The notes: generated by a model from the sequence alone, not told the origin. Shown: positions 44,511 to 52,883, counted from the stretch's first letter. The stretch: 64,000 nt of DNA from Leptolyngbya sp. FACHB-8 (GCF_014695575.1 NZ_JACJOO010000052.1:62001-126000); one strand, 5' to 3'. Translations and numbers: made by a program.

Positions 44511-46181
44511 ATGGCAAATCTTCTGCTGAGTCTGATTGCGGAGGCCGCTCTTCAGGCACGGCGAGATTTTATCGCCAAAACCTATCAAACTGAGGCCGTG
44601 CAGGTGAAATTCTTGCGATCGCTCCTCCACGCCAACCAAGAGACTGTACTGGGGCAACACCATAGCTTTGCGAAACTCCAGTCTGTGCAGGATTTTCGCG
44701 ATGCGGTGCCCGTTTCCCGTTACAGCGACTATGAATCCTACATTCAGCGAGCCTTTCAGGGTGAAGCGAATGTCATGACCCCAGACCCGGCGATCTACTT
44801 CAACATGACGAGTGGGTCAACGGGTAAGCAGAAACTGATTCCGGTTACCCGACGATCGCGACGGGCTGTATCCTATGCCAATCAGGTGGCTGTTGGGTTT
44901 GGTACCCATGCGGCTCGTCGCGATCGCCGTCCCCTGGGCAAGATGCTGTTTACAAACTCGGCACGGTCGTTTGGGCGATCGCCCCAGGGTATTCCCTATG
45001 GCCCGATCAGCGTTAGCGACCTCAATCTGATGGGGCCAATCTATCAGCAGGTGTTCGCTCATCCTTTTGAGGTGATGAAGGCGGGCGACAGCGTGACGCG
45101 CAACTACCTCTGTCTTCTGTTTGCACTCACCGATCCAAATTTACGGATTGTTAGTGCAACCTTTCCGGTGTATGCCCTCACGTTCTGCGAACACCTGGAA
45201 ATCCATGCAGAAAGCCTAATCGAAGATTTGGAAACCGGGACCTTTGCACCCTGGTTGAAACTGGAACCCGAACTGCGGGAAGTGCTGGAGCGACAGTGGA
45301 GGCCCCACCCTCGACGAGCAGCAGAATTGCGCCACATTCTTAACGCGGAAGGGCGGTTAGTGCCTCATCGAGCCTGGCCCAACCTGGCCTTTATCGTCAC
45401 GGCTCGCGGGGGAACTTCCAACTTCTATATCAATCGCTTTAAGGATTACTTTGCGGATACCCCTGTATTTGGTGGCACCTATTCTTCGGCGGAAGCAACC
45501 TATGGGGTACACCGTGATTTTGGTACGGATGGCGTCATCCTGGCGGTTAACAGCGGCTTTTACGAATTTGTACCAGAGTCGGAGTGGGAAGCTGAACAAC
45601 CGAAGACACTGTTACCCCATGAAGTGACGGTGGGCGATCGCTACCGTATTTTGATCAGCAATCTTAACGGGTTCTACCGTTACGACATTGGCGATGTGGT
45701 GGAGGTTGAGGGCTTCTACAACACGGCCCCCATCTTTGTGTTCCGCCACCGCCGGGGTGGGCTCTTGTCTTCCACCACAGAGAAGACGACTGAGTTTCAC
45801 GCCATCCAAACCATGCAAACCCTCCAGCGAGAATTCGGCATTGCTCTGGAGAACTTTTGCATCACCCTCTCTGACCCTGAAATTCCTCCCCGATATCAGG
45901 TCAACATTGAACTGGCTCCAGGGTCAACCTTAGAAGACCCGACTAAATTCATCCACCGCTTTGATGAAGTCCTGGCGGAGCTTCATGCGTCCTATGCCCT
46001 GCGCCGCCCAGAGCCCATTCCCGATCCTCGGCTACGGATCTTAGCTCCCGGTAGCTTTAACCAGATTCGCCAACGGATGATTGATCGCGGTGTGCTGGAG
46101 TCCCAGATTAAATTTCCTCACCTGAGTGATGATCGTCATTACTTAGAAGGGCTGACGGTGATGGAAGAGGTGACGTTTTAG
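44511..46181 (+). CDS. GH3-family acyl-acid-amido-synthetase-like protein
   Basis: The 556-residue protein is a full GH3 domain without extra modules. ATP motif NMTSGSTGKQK (98-108), GGTYSSAEATYGVH, YRYDIGDVVEVEGFY and FRHRRGGLLSSTTEKTTEFH are all kept. It is clearly paralogous to the protein at 9491 (shared motifs and length of the core) but lacks the pentapeptide tail. It presumably adenylates a carboxylic acid and transfers it to an amino acid or other amine; the substrate is unknown. AGGAGG precedes the ATG by about six bases, predicting good translation. A hairpin follows the stop codon. Confidence 0.9.
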   Translation: MANLLLSLIAEAALQARRDFIAKTYQTEAVQVKFLRSLLHANQETVLGQHHSFAKLQSVQDFRDAVPVSRYSDYESYIQRAFQGEANVMTPDPAIYFNMTSGSTGKQKLIPVTRRSRRAVSYANQVAVGFGTHAARRDRRPLGKMLFTNSARSFGRSPQGIPYGPISVSDLNLMGPIYQQVFAHPFEVMKAGDSVTRNYLCLLFALTDPNLRIVSATFPVYALTFCEHLEIHAESLIEDLETGTFAPWLKLEPELREVLERQWRPHPRRAAELRHILNAEGRLVPHRAWPNLAFIVTARGGTSNFYINRFKDYFADTPVFGGTYSSAEATYGVHRDFGTDGVILAVNSGFYEFVPESEWEAEQPKTLLPHEVTVGDRYRILISNLNGFYRYDIGDVVEVEGFYNTAPIFVFRHRRGGLLSSTTEKTTEFHAIQTMQTLQREFGIALENFCITLSDPEIPPRYQVNIELAPGSTLEDPTKFIHRFDEVLAELHASYALRRPEPIPDPRLRILAPGSFNQIRQRMIDRGVLESQIKFPHLSDDRHYLEGLTVMEEVTF

Positions 46182-46200
46182 GGCGATCGCCAAGCGTTAA

Positions 46201-46233
46201 GAAGCGACGTGACATCTTGCATCACGTCGCTTC
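46201..46233. terminator. Hairpin after the second GH3 gene
   Basis: GAAGCGACGTGA pairs with TCACGTCGCTTC across a nine-base loop, 19 bases past the stop codon. The converging RHH gene ends 45 bases beyond. Confidence 0.6.
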
Positions 46234-46278
46234 TTCGCGGCAAAATCGGCAACCTGTCAAAACCCCTGTCGTGAATGA

Positions 46279-46587
46279 CTAAGCTCCCAGCAGTTCATCC
46301 AGGACATCCAGGGCCTCACAGTTGTTGGCGATCGCCGTTGGTTGTGGCTTAGGTGGCGCAACCCACTGGTTGGCTGAGGGTTGAGACGGTGAGAGCATAT
46401 TCGCTCGTTGCGCTCCATGAGGCGTTCCTGCTGTGCCCCCCATGTACTCGTCTGCATAGCGCCGGAAGACGGCCTCGACCGCAGCGCGAGCATTTTTCAG
46501 CCCCCATTCATCAGCGATCATTTGCGCTTTATCCAGCACATCACGGCTCAGCCGCACTTTGTTGTCTTTTACTTGGTCGTTATACAT
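46279..46587 (-). CDS. Ribbon-helix-helix protein, probable ParR-like partner of the ParM-like ATPase
   Basis: The 102-residue protein has an N-terminal ribbon-helix-helix pattern: strand KVRLSRDV, helix LDKAQMIADEWG, helix ARAAVEAVFRRYADEYM. A flexible Pro/Gln/Ser tail ends LDVLDELLGA, which could contact the filament as ParR tails do. It overlaps the end of the ATPase gene by 19 bases, which suggests translational coupling. It likely binds DNA as a dimer and may control the operon. Assignment as ParR is by analogy with plasmid ParM-ParR; no sequence family is certain. Confidence 0.75.
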   Translation of the reverse strand: MYNDQVKDNKVRLSRDVLDKAQMIADEWGLKNARAAVEAVFRRYADEYMGGTAGTPHGAQRANMLSPSQPSANQWVAPPKPQPTAIANNCEALDVLDELLGA

Positions 46588-47594
46588 AACTGCGTATTAC
46601 TCGACATCGTGTACAAGCCACGGACATTGGCGAATTGAGGATCGCCCATCACCGTGAAGAGTTTGCGTCCAGTCAATCGTTCGGAAATGAGGTGAGTACT
46701 GCCGCCCGTCACCAGGAATCGTGTCACACGGGGCATGTAAGGCGTGTACTGGGCACGTACTGTTTGGAAAATACCTTTGAACCAGGGTTCCAGATGCTCA
46801 TCCAGCCAGGGTGCCCAGGTGAGACCCGTATCCGCGTAGTTATGGCCGTTGCGGAAGCCATCCATCACAAGGCTTGGATCGGCGGTGGTGCCCAGAATGC
46901 TGGTCAAACGCTTATCGAAGCTGATGGAGACAGCCAGCTCGTAGGCACCACCACGATCCATTACATTTTCATCAATCACCTCACCTTCATCGTCTACCAG
47001 ACGGGTTAGCCACGTGCCTCCACCGATGTCTACCACAATGGTGTAACCACTATCAGGGACCAAACCCAGTTGACGAGCATAGTAGTACGTACCCATCCCT
47101 TCCCGTTCGATCTCAACCTGAGTAACCGTCACCCGATAATCCAGGTCATTGCGGCGGAATTCGTGCATCCCCAGCAGTTGCTCGCGGATAGCAGCACTGT
47201 TGCGATCGGGATCGGGAGTAGAGGCAAAAACTTGTACGGCAAACTCGGTAGAGCCGTTCCAGGGTTCCAGGCAGGCGTAGAGATGGAGCCGAGATAGTTC
47301 GACTTTGTTTTCGACGACGGTTTGCTGCTGACGGCGATATTTATAAGCCTGGGCTCCGAAGTGATAGCGGCTGCCGTCGGGTAGCTCAATGAGGGGAGAG
47401 GCATTGGAAAAACTAACCGAATCGCGCCCCTGTGGCAACTGGAAGCGAACAGACCGAATCGCTCTGGGGTGGCCAATCCCATCGTAAAATTTCAGGTCGT
47501 AATTGCCAGCATCAAGGGCTAGAATGCGATCGCCCGTCCCATTGCCAACTGAGGGCTCTTTCCGAGGTCTGCGGGTTCTGGTACCAATTGTCAT
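46569..47594 (-). CDS. ParM/StbA-type actin-like ATPase
   Basis: The 341-residue protein has actin-fold motifs: ILALDAGNYDLKFYDG (phosphate 1), YTIVVDIGGGTWLTRLVD (phosphate 2) and RFLVTGGSTHLI (adenosine). Such ATPases form filaments that push plasmid copies apart. I chose the ATG at 47594 because AAGGAAGAAC directly precedes it; the longer TTG-type frame to 47723 adds a non-conserved lead. The order ATPase then RHH protein is that of a plasmid type II partition cassette, here in what appears to be chromosome. Inverted TAGTAC/GTACTA sites lie 40 bases upstream. Confidence 0.87.
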   Translation of the reverse strand: MTIGTRTRRPRKEPSVGNGTGDRILALDAGNYDLKFYDGIGHPRAIRSVRFQLPQGRDSVSFSNASPLIELPDGSRYHFGAQAYKYRRQQQTVVENKVELSRLHLYACLEPWNGSTEFAVQVFASTPDPDRNSAAIREQLLGMHEFRRNDLDYRVTVTQVEIEREGMGTYYYARQLGLVPDSGYTIVVDIGGGTWLTRLVDDEGEVIDENVMDRGGAYELAVSISFDKRLTSILGTTADPSLVMDGFRNGHNYADTGLTWAPWLDEHLEPWFKGIFQTVRAQYTPYMPRVTRFLVTGGSTHLISERLTGRKLFTVMGDPQFANVRGLYTMSSNTQLCITTK

Positions 47595-47633
47595 AGTTCT
47601 TCCTTCGTGACTATCTGGGGCGTTCGTCCCCAT

Positions 47634-47678
47634 TAGTACACAGGTACTATACCACTTGTCTGCTTTCAGGGATAGTAC
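47634..47678. promoter_or_regulatory. Candidate operator/centromere-like repeats upstream of the ParM-like gene
   Basis: TAGTAC (47634-47639) and GTACTA (47644-47649) form an inverted pair with a 4-base spacer. A third TAGTAC is at 47673-47678. They lie 40-85 bases upstream of the ATPase start, where an RHH protein would bind. Binding is inferred. Confidence 0.5.
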
Positions 47679-47695
47679 GTATTTATTATTTCTTT

Positions 47696-47788
47696 TACAG
47701 CGCTTTGCGCTTGAATTAGCCATGGTTGTTTTTGGGAGCGCGGCCCTCCCAAAAACAACCAGATTTTAAGCGCTTGAAAAGTGCTGTA
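47696..47788. repeat. Family A hairpin element, copy 3 (inverted)
   Basis: TACAGCGCTTTGCGCTTGAA at one end and AAGCGCTTGAAAAGTGCTGT plus A at the other match the frame of copy 2 in reverse. The inner 15-bp stem is 47724-47738 with 47746-47760. Its stem sequence differs from copies 1 and 2. Confidence 0.87.
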
Positions 47789-47791
47789 CTC

Positions 47792-47926
47792 CAGCAATTC
47801 TCATTTTGAAATCAGGCCCGAAAACCGCGCGCCAAAGGCGCGCGGTTTTCGGGCCTCAAAGCCAAGAGTTCACGCCCGTAGGGCGTGAACTCTTGGCTTT
47901 GAGGCCTATAATACTGAGAATTGCTG
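47792..47926. mobile_element. MITE-like double-hairpin element with 9-bp target-site duplication
   Basis: The 135-bp element starts CAGCAATTCTCA and ends with the exact complement TGAGAATTGCTG. It is flanked on both sides by GCTGTACTC (47783-47791 and 47927-47935), a 9-bp direct repeat. The interior is two perfect hairpins: 47815-47855 (19-bp arms, loop AAA) and 47856-47902 (22-bp arms, loop GTA). It carries no gene. It has inserted into or beside the end of family A copy 3. Confidence 0.85.
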
Positions 47927-48123
47927 GCTGTACTCTGTTTCGATGGGGCGTAAGCCCCAGGATGCTCGTACTGCACCGCATCCATTTCGGCTGGTGAGAT
48001 GGGGCAGGTTTCGCGACGCAGCAAAAAAATCACCTTCTGGCTTTTGGGTTTAGAAAGGTGCGAGATGTGAGTAATGTTACTTTAAGTAAAGGAGTTGTCG
48101 TTTTCTGTTGTCCGGAGTGCTCT

Positions 48124-49008
48124 ATGGCCGATGCTGCCGTTGCCATTCAAAACGTTTCTAAGTTTTATAGTGATGCGCCTGTTGTGAATGGTTTGTCGTT
48201 AAGCATCCAACCTGGCGAAATTTTTGGGCTATTGGGGCCAAACGGTGCCGGAAAATCTACCACCATTCGTATGATCACGACCCTGACCCGTCCCAGTGAG
48301 GGCAGCATTCAGGTCGCCGGTTATGATGTAGTGCGCCAACCCTTTCTGGTAAAGCGGCAGATTGGCGTGGTGCTCCAGCAGATGAGTGTAGATGTAGACC
48401 TGACCGTGTGGGAAAACATGGAATTCCACGGTCGAATGCATCATATCCCCAAATCTCGGCGGCAGCAGGATATTGATCGTTGGTTGGAGTATGTAGAACT
48501 GGCCGATCGGCGGGATGATTTGGTTAAAACCCTGTCAGGCGGGATGAAGCGTCGCTTGCAGATTGCCCGGGCCCTGTTGCATGAACCCCGCATTCTCTTT
48601 CTGGATGAACCTACGGTGGGGCTCGACCCTCAGACCCGTCGTCGCCTTTGGGAAATTATCAAGGGTCTGAATCAGCAGGGGATGACGATTCTGCTGACCA
48701 CTCATTATATGGAAGAGATTGAGTACCTGTGTGGCTCTCCCCTCGATGGCGATCGCCCTGCCAATCGCATTGGTGTGATGGACAGCGGCAAGCTAATTGA
48801 GCTGGGGACGCTGGAGGAATTGCGGGAGAAATACGGCAAGGGCCTGCTGATGAAACAGATGGGCGATCGCTGGGAATACCAGTTTTTCCCGACCTTACAG
48901 GATGCTGATGCCTATCTTACCCATCAGCCCAACAAGGCGGGCATGATGGTACGTCCTTCCAACCTGGAAGACATCTTTGTAGAACTAACCGGGCGCAATC
49001 TGGATTAA
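48124..49008 (+). CDS. ABC transporter ATP-binding protein (DrrA/NodI type)
   Basis: The 294-residue ATPase has Walker A GPNGAGKST, signature LSGGMKRRLQIARAL, Walker B ILFLDEPTVGLDP and H-loop LTTHYMEE. The extended C-terminus (SNLEDIFVELTGRNL) is typical of the daunorubicin/ABC-2 export group. Its ABC-2 permease is not adjacent; a long palindrome follows instead. The substrate is unknown. ATG at 48124 was chosen over a GTG at 48058 because the family N-terminus begins there and repeat sequence covers the longer lead. A 9-residue insertion (CGSPLDGDRPANR) follows the H-loop and is usual in cyanobacterial members. Confidence 0.88.
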   Translation: MADAAVAIQNVSKFYSDAPVVNGLSLSIQPGEIFGLLGPNGAGKSTTIRMITTLTRPSEGSIQVAGYDVVRQPFLVKRQIGVVLQQMSVDVDLTVWENMEFHGRMHHIPKSRRQQDIDRWLEYVELADRRDDLVKTLSGGMKRRLQIARALLHEPRILFLDEPTVGLDPQTRRRLWEIIKGLNQQGMTILLTTHYMEEIEYLCGSPLDGDRPANRIGVMDSGKLIELGTLEELREKYGKGLLMKQMGDRWEYQFFPTLQDADAYLTHQPNKAGMMVRPSNLEDIFVELTGRNLD

Positions 49009-49013
49009 ACCCG

Positions 49014-49083
49014 TTGCTGAAGGCGTTGTGAAATGGGGTGGGAAACTGTGGTTCTCCACCCCATTTCACAACGCCTTCAGCAA
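49014..49083. repeat. Perfect 28-bp-arm hairpin
   Basis: TTGCTGAAGGCGTTGTGAAA continues to TGGGGTGG, a 14-base loop, then the exact complement. It starts 5 bases after the ABC ATPase stop and may terminate that transcript. Confidence 0.88.
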
Positions 49084-49140
49084 TACCGGATGAAGCATTG
49101 GTTGCCAAAGCCTTAAGGGGCATAGCACCAATTGGATGGT

Positions 49141-49866
49141 TTACCAGCTATGACGTGGGAGATTCTTGTAAGTTCCGTCAATCAGGGTGGGAACGCAATC
49201 ACTTACATTCAATTGTGTCGCTAATACAACGTCTGGTTTAAAGCCACGCTCGATTAATTCTCGGCCAGAGCCACAGTGCTCAATCGACCAGGCTAGATTC
49301 TGGCGGGCACCCTGATAAGCCAGAGCCGCTGCTTGGGCTTCTGGCGAGAGACGACCTTGTAGATAACTAATAATGGCCCCCGCTGCGATGAAATCTTCAA
49401 AGGCAGGGCGAATGGTGCCATCAGGCCATTGTTCTCCGGCTGGGATGACAGCAATGCGGGGGCCGTAAGTCATCGCGGCCTGGGCGATCGCTCGGCTATT
49501 CCGCAAGCACCCTGTCAGGGTTGGAGTATTGCCTGTCGCTAAACTTAACGCCGAGCCATTGGGAGAGGGCAGCACGATTTGCGTACCCCGGCTCACGGAC
49601 AGCATTGAACTGGGCGAGAGGGAGTAATCACTGCTACCTCGAGCACCTGCGAGCTCGGCCGGGATGGACTCGGCAAATTCATAAACTGCTTTATCTTGCC
49701 ATCCATAGGGATAAATCACGGCCCCTTGGCTAGTCGCCACCTCAACACAGGTCGAAAATGACAGAACATCCACCAGGATGACAACATTACTAATGGGTGC
49801 TAATTGAGCAATACCGTTTTTGCCCCATTCACATCGCACGTCAAATTCTGCCTGATCCCAGTGCAT
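49141..49866 (-). CDS. 2-phosphosulfolactate phosphatase (ComB) family protein
   Basis: The 241-residue protein begins MHWDQAEFDVRCEWGKNGI. ComB features are VVILVDVLSFSTCVEVA, a metal-site Asp, IVLPSPNGSAL, IAVIPAGEQWPDGTIRPAFEDFIAAGAI and CGSGRELIERGF. In archaea ComB removes phosphate from 2-phosphosulfolactate in coenzyme M synthesis. In cyanobacteria, which lack coenzyme M, the substrate is unknown. The frame extends to 50100, but that lead has no family similarity; ATG 49866 gives the usual length. Confidence 0.85.
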   Translation of the reverse strand: MHWDQAEFDVRCEWGKNGIAQLAPISNVVILVDVLSFSTCVEVATSQGAVIYPYGWQDKAVYEFAESIPAELAGARGSSDYSLSPSSMLSVSRGTQIVLPSPNGSALSLATGNTPTLTGCLRNSRAIAQAAMTYGPRIAVIPAGEQWPDGTIRPAFEDFIAAGAIISYLQGRLSPEAQAAALAYQGARQNLAWSIEHCGSGRELIERGFKPDVVLATQLNVSDCVPTLIDGTYKNLPRHSW

Positions 49867-50298
49867 AGTGAAAACTCTAGGTCGTTTTATAAATGTATTG
49901 ACTTTAACGATGCACGCCTGCGTATATGCCCCATCAATATTTCCCAAAAATGTATCGATACTCACCCTCTTGCCCCAACCAAAATAAATAACCTCAATTT
50001 GGGATAAGCCTAAGTGCCTTTTTAGCATGCGCAGCGTGCCCCTCGAAAAGGCCTTAACCCGAACGCAGGTTGAATAGGGTAATTCAAGGCAGGAGCCCAA
50101 ATATTCCGTCGTTCTCCAATAGCAATATCAGCGCTTCTGTCCTGGATAGTAGCCTTAGGCACTCTGGTTGGAACAGGTCCATCTCTCAAGAGCCTATGCA
50201 TAAGCGCTGTACTTAACGCACTTGCATATTGCTATATAAAAAAGTGTCCACCCCGCCGGGGTGGACACGCTGTGCATCCAAGGAGTAGAGATCAGAAG
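49867..50298. other. 432-bp intergenic region with repeat remnants and a terminator
   Basis: TTAACCCGAACGCAGGTTGA near 50052 is a half-frame of family B. A 21-bp string at 50206-50226 matches 9291-9311 with one mismatch. The SH3b gene's terminator lies at 50238-50268. No gene is supported. Confidence 0.6.
50238..50268 (-). terminator. Strong intrinsic terminator of the SH3b gene
   Basis: On the minus strand a GC-rich 12-bp stem (GTGTCCACCCCG) is followed by six T residues. It lies 30 bases after the stop codon of the 166-aa gene. Confidence 0.88.
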
Positions 50299-50799
50299 TT
50301 AGACTGCAACGAAATTGCTGGAAGTTTCGCCCAGTACGCTACCAACAGTGCCCTGGGACACATAGCCGGCCCGTTCGCTGCCGAATTTACCAACAAAGAA
50401 GACCCGAATTAGCTTCCGACCGTTTTCGACGTAGCTGTCTTCCGGATTGGTCAGATAGACAATGCTGTTGGCGCCAGGGCCATCGTTCATTTTGGCACCG
50501 GGTTCGTAGTAAGCGGCCAAACCCTGGCTCAGTTCGGAGGTGTTCCGCAGGCGGTAAGCTTTGCCCTTGGTCATGCCGCCATCACTAATCTGCTTCAAAT
50601 ACAGAGATTGAACCCAACCTACGGTAGGCTCTTTAATTTGAGCCAGTCCATCGCCAACAATTCCGGTCAATTTCAGCCGTTGGTCGGCGGCCAAGCTCAT
50701 AACTGTAACGCTCAGATCGGTGTCACGATAGACAGCGATAGTGCGGTTTGGTGCACGCAGGGCATCAATTAAATCTTTACGCTCGTTAATAGCAACCAT
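50299..50799 (-). CDS. Small protein with two SH3b-like domains
   Basis: The 166-residue protein has no signal peptide. The first SH3b-like unit (about 18-72) runs RTIAVYRDTDLSVTVMSLAADQRLKLTGIVGDGLAQI and ends VGWVQSLYLKQI, the typical ..GWV...L closing strand. The second (about 80-160) has YRLRNTSELSQGLAAYY and LIRVFFVGKFGSERAGYVSQG. SH3b domains usually bind peptides or cell-wall polymers. GGAG lies eight bases before the ATG and a strong terminator follows, so it is probably well expressed. Its function is unknown; the family assignment is by motif. Confidence 0.75.
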   Translation of the reverse strand: MVAINERKDLIDALRAPNRTIAVYRDTDLSVTVMSLAADQRLKLTGIVGDGLAQIKEPTVGWVQSLYLKQISDGGMTKGKAYRLRNTSELSQGLAAYYEPGAKMNDGPGANSIVYLTNPEDSYVENGRKLIRVFFVGKFGSERAGYVSQGTVGSVLGETSSNFVAV

Positions 50800-51574
50800 T
50801 GGTGTAATTCTCCAGAACGCTTGAATATTTTTCAGGAACGGTCAGAATTGTGACTCTTCACAGCGTTGATAAAGGCACAAAACGTCTCCCGCGGTTGACA
50901 TGTCCATTCTGTAGAGAACAGAATTGCCAGTTGCGGTGGGGAATGAGACATCAGAGGTTTGGGAAATCTGAGTCGATTAACTCAAACGCTCCATTGGAGT
51001 GATCAAAACCTGTAGAGGGAGAGATTTGCTGTAGGGGAGGGGGCAATCGCTAGAGCACAAGGGCTTAACGCCTCTCCTACAGACTTGTTTTTTACCGGGG
51101 CCAGCGGGGTAAGTTTCGGTCTAAAAGAGTAGGGTTAGACAGAACCGCCGGGTTTGAGCATGGCTTTGCAGGATGCAGGGGGTGCTTGTTGCGGACCATG
51201 GTCGGCTTTTGGTTTTACCGTGGGCGTCTTGGGTGACGTCCGTGTTTCTTACAGGTGACAAAGAAAACTTCACCGGTTTGTCCTGCCATTTCGGAAAAAT
51301 TTGACCTCTTTGGCAGATACGTTTAGCCAAGGCTTCTGAATGTGTTGATTTTACGGGCACTTTAGCCTCGTAAACTTGTTGAATTGCTTAGGAACACACA
51401 GGACTTACGCATTTGTGTTGTGGGTGGGGTGCGAAGCACCCCACCCACAACACAAATACAATATGGATAGCCGCCTTGCGTAAGCCCTGACACAAATAAG
51501 ACAACCTGTAATTCTTGAATTACAGGCTATTGAGCCCATGATCCTTAGTACCGCGAAAACTAAGAATCCTGGAG
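50800..51574. other. 775-bp intergenic region
   Basis: It holds the promoter and leader of the SH3b gene (minus strand) and repeat E at 51400-51488. A TAATTCTTGAATTA palindrome lies near 51510. An 79-codon frame at 51121-51360 has no gene character. No gene is supported. Confidence 0.6.
51400..51488. repeat. Hairpin element E
   Basis: The frame AGGACTTACGCA / TGCGTAAGCCCT is a near-perfect inverted repeat. Inside is a perfect 22-bp stem (51411-51432 and 51436-51457) with a GAA loop. The stem core GGGGTGC-GAA-GCACCCC also occurs in family C copy 2. Confidence 0.87.
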
Positions 51575-52396
51575 TTAGGGTTTGGCGACCGCCGCTGAAC
51601 GATCGCCCACTTCCCCTTCCATAAAATTTTTACGGCTTTTCAGTAAATACTCGGCCAGTTCAGCAAAGCCCTCAACCTCTGCATGGGGAGTGATGAAGCG
51701 GGGGTAATGGGTGAGGCGATCGCCATAATGCCCCACATTTGCCACCCCCACTGAATAGGGGAAGAACTCACCATTAAACAAGCTCTCATCGTTAGGGCTG
51801 TCTCCAACCGTAACGACGTGTTCCGGCATGAGATGAGGGAAATGAGTGTCCAGAACACAGCGGAGGGCCGCCGCTTTTTCCTGTTGCGGTAGTTTGATGT
51901 GGCATTGCACTGTGCTGTAAGTGAAGCCCCAACCTTCAGATTGGCAGCGATCGCTCATCCAGCTCAAATCTTCGTCGCTCAATCCATGCACATCAAATGT
52001 CCAATCTGTCAGACGGAAGCGATTGTCGCTAGCCTCCTGCAAGTGGGGGAAGCGCTCCTGAAGCAGGCCAAACATTTCCGCTAGACGCAGCCGATGGTCG
52101 TTGAGGTGAGTGATGGGTACCAGAAGATCGGGGGGAGTATCGGGTTGGTGGAAGAACAAGCCCCCATTTTCAGCGATCGCCCCCACTACTGGCATGTAAT
52201 GGGCTACGGCCTCCACCCAGCCACCGGAGCGGCCTGTCACAATCAGGACGGGGAGATTCGCTTTTGCGAGTTCTTCCAGGGTGTGCAGAAGCGTTGAGGT
52301 GTACTTGCTTCGATGGGTGAGGGTGCCATCCATATCAGTGGCAATCAGGGCGATCGCCCCCGCTTGTGTTTGATCCCAGGTCTGCAATGGTTTCAA
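51575..52396 (-). CDS. HAD-IIB (Cof-type / sugar-phosphatase-like) hydrolase
   Basis: The protein has about 273 residues. HAD motif I is LIATDMDGTLT, motif II IVTGRS, motif III Lys in HIKLPQQEKAAAL, and motif IV VTVGDSPNDESLF. The cap between is of C2 type, as in sucrose-, trehalose- and mannosyl-phosphoglycerate phosphatases. It dephosphorylates a small phospho-sugar; which one is not clear. The frame continues to a TTG at 52483. I use the TTG at 52396 because the domain starts soon after, with GAGGAG upstream; the start is uncertain. Confidence 0.85.
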   Translation of the reverse strand: MKPLQTWDQTQAGAIALIATDMDGTLTHRSKYTSTLLHTLEELAKANLPVLIVTGRSGGWVEAVAHYMPVVGAIAENGGLFFHQPDTPPDLLVPITHLNDHRLRLAEMFGLLQERFPHLQEASDNRFRLTDWTFDVHGLSDEDLSWMSDRCQSEGWGFTYSTVQCHIKLPQQEKAAALRCVLDTHFPHLMPEHVVTVGDSPNDESLFNGEFFPYSVGVANVGHYGDRLTHYPRFITPHAEVEGFAELAEYLLKSRKNFMEGEVGDRSAAVAKP

Positions 52397-52638
52397 TGAA
52401 ACACCCCTACTCCTCAAAATTTTTGGATGTTGCCTAATCCCAGTGCCTCTGGTTTTTGCTGCTGAAGCAGCGCCATGAACCAACAGTGATCAGCTGAAAC
52501 TTCGAAGCCAAGAGAAATGATCTCTATGGCTTCGAAGTGTGGGATCGGCTGTCAACCACCCTCAATTAAACCGCCAGTTGGGCTGGAAGTTGCTGCAGGT
52601 CAGTGGAAAATATGAAACATTATTGAGTGACCTTATAC

Positions 52639-52752
52639 GGCTTAGGAGATTTCCAGTAATGAAATTACCCCCAGAATGTTGGTGCTTTGCCCGCGAAGCG
52701 GGCAAAGCACCAACATTCTGGGTAAATTCTTATGCAGAAACCTCCTTAAGCC
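52639..52752. repeat. Hairpin element F
   Basis: The frame GGCTTAGGAGATTTC is matched by GAAACCTCCTTAAGCC at the right. The inner stem 52670-52694 / 52698-52722 is a perfect 25 bp with a GAA loop. Confidence 0.87.
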
Positions 52753-52797
52753 TATAGAACCGTATTACGGGAGTATGCCAGCATGGTCTTGTCCCAA

Positions 52798-52883
52798 AAC
52801 TCAGAACCATTGTTTTTTCGTCGCTTTGTGACCAAAAAACAATAGTTCTGAGTTGTGCTTTTAGAAAGGTGCAGGACGTGAGT
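52798..52883. repeat. Hairpin element G with shared right flank
   Basis: The near-perfect stem 52798-52820 / 52833-52854 (AACTCAGAACCATTG..., one mismatch) is followed by TTTAGAAAGGTGCAGGACGT plus GAGT. That flank recurs at 48049-48072 with three differences in 24 bases. Confidence 0.75.

Noticed and set aside
47806-48033. Short frames on both strands at the MITE
   Set aside because: Both are translations of the two perfect hairpins and so mirror each other.
51121-51360. 79-codon minus-strand frame in the SH3b-HAD gap
   Set aside because: No ribosome-binding site and no recognisable protein features.
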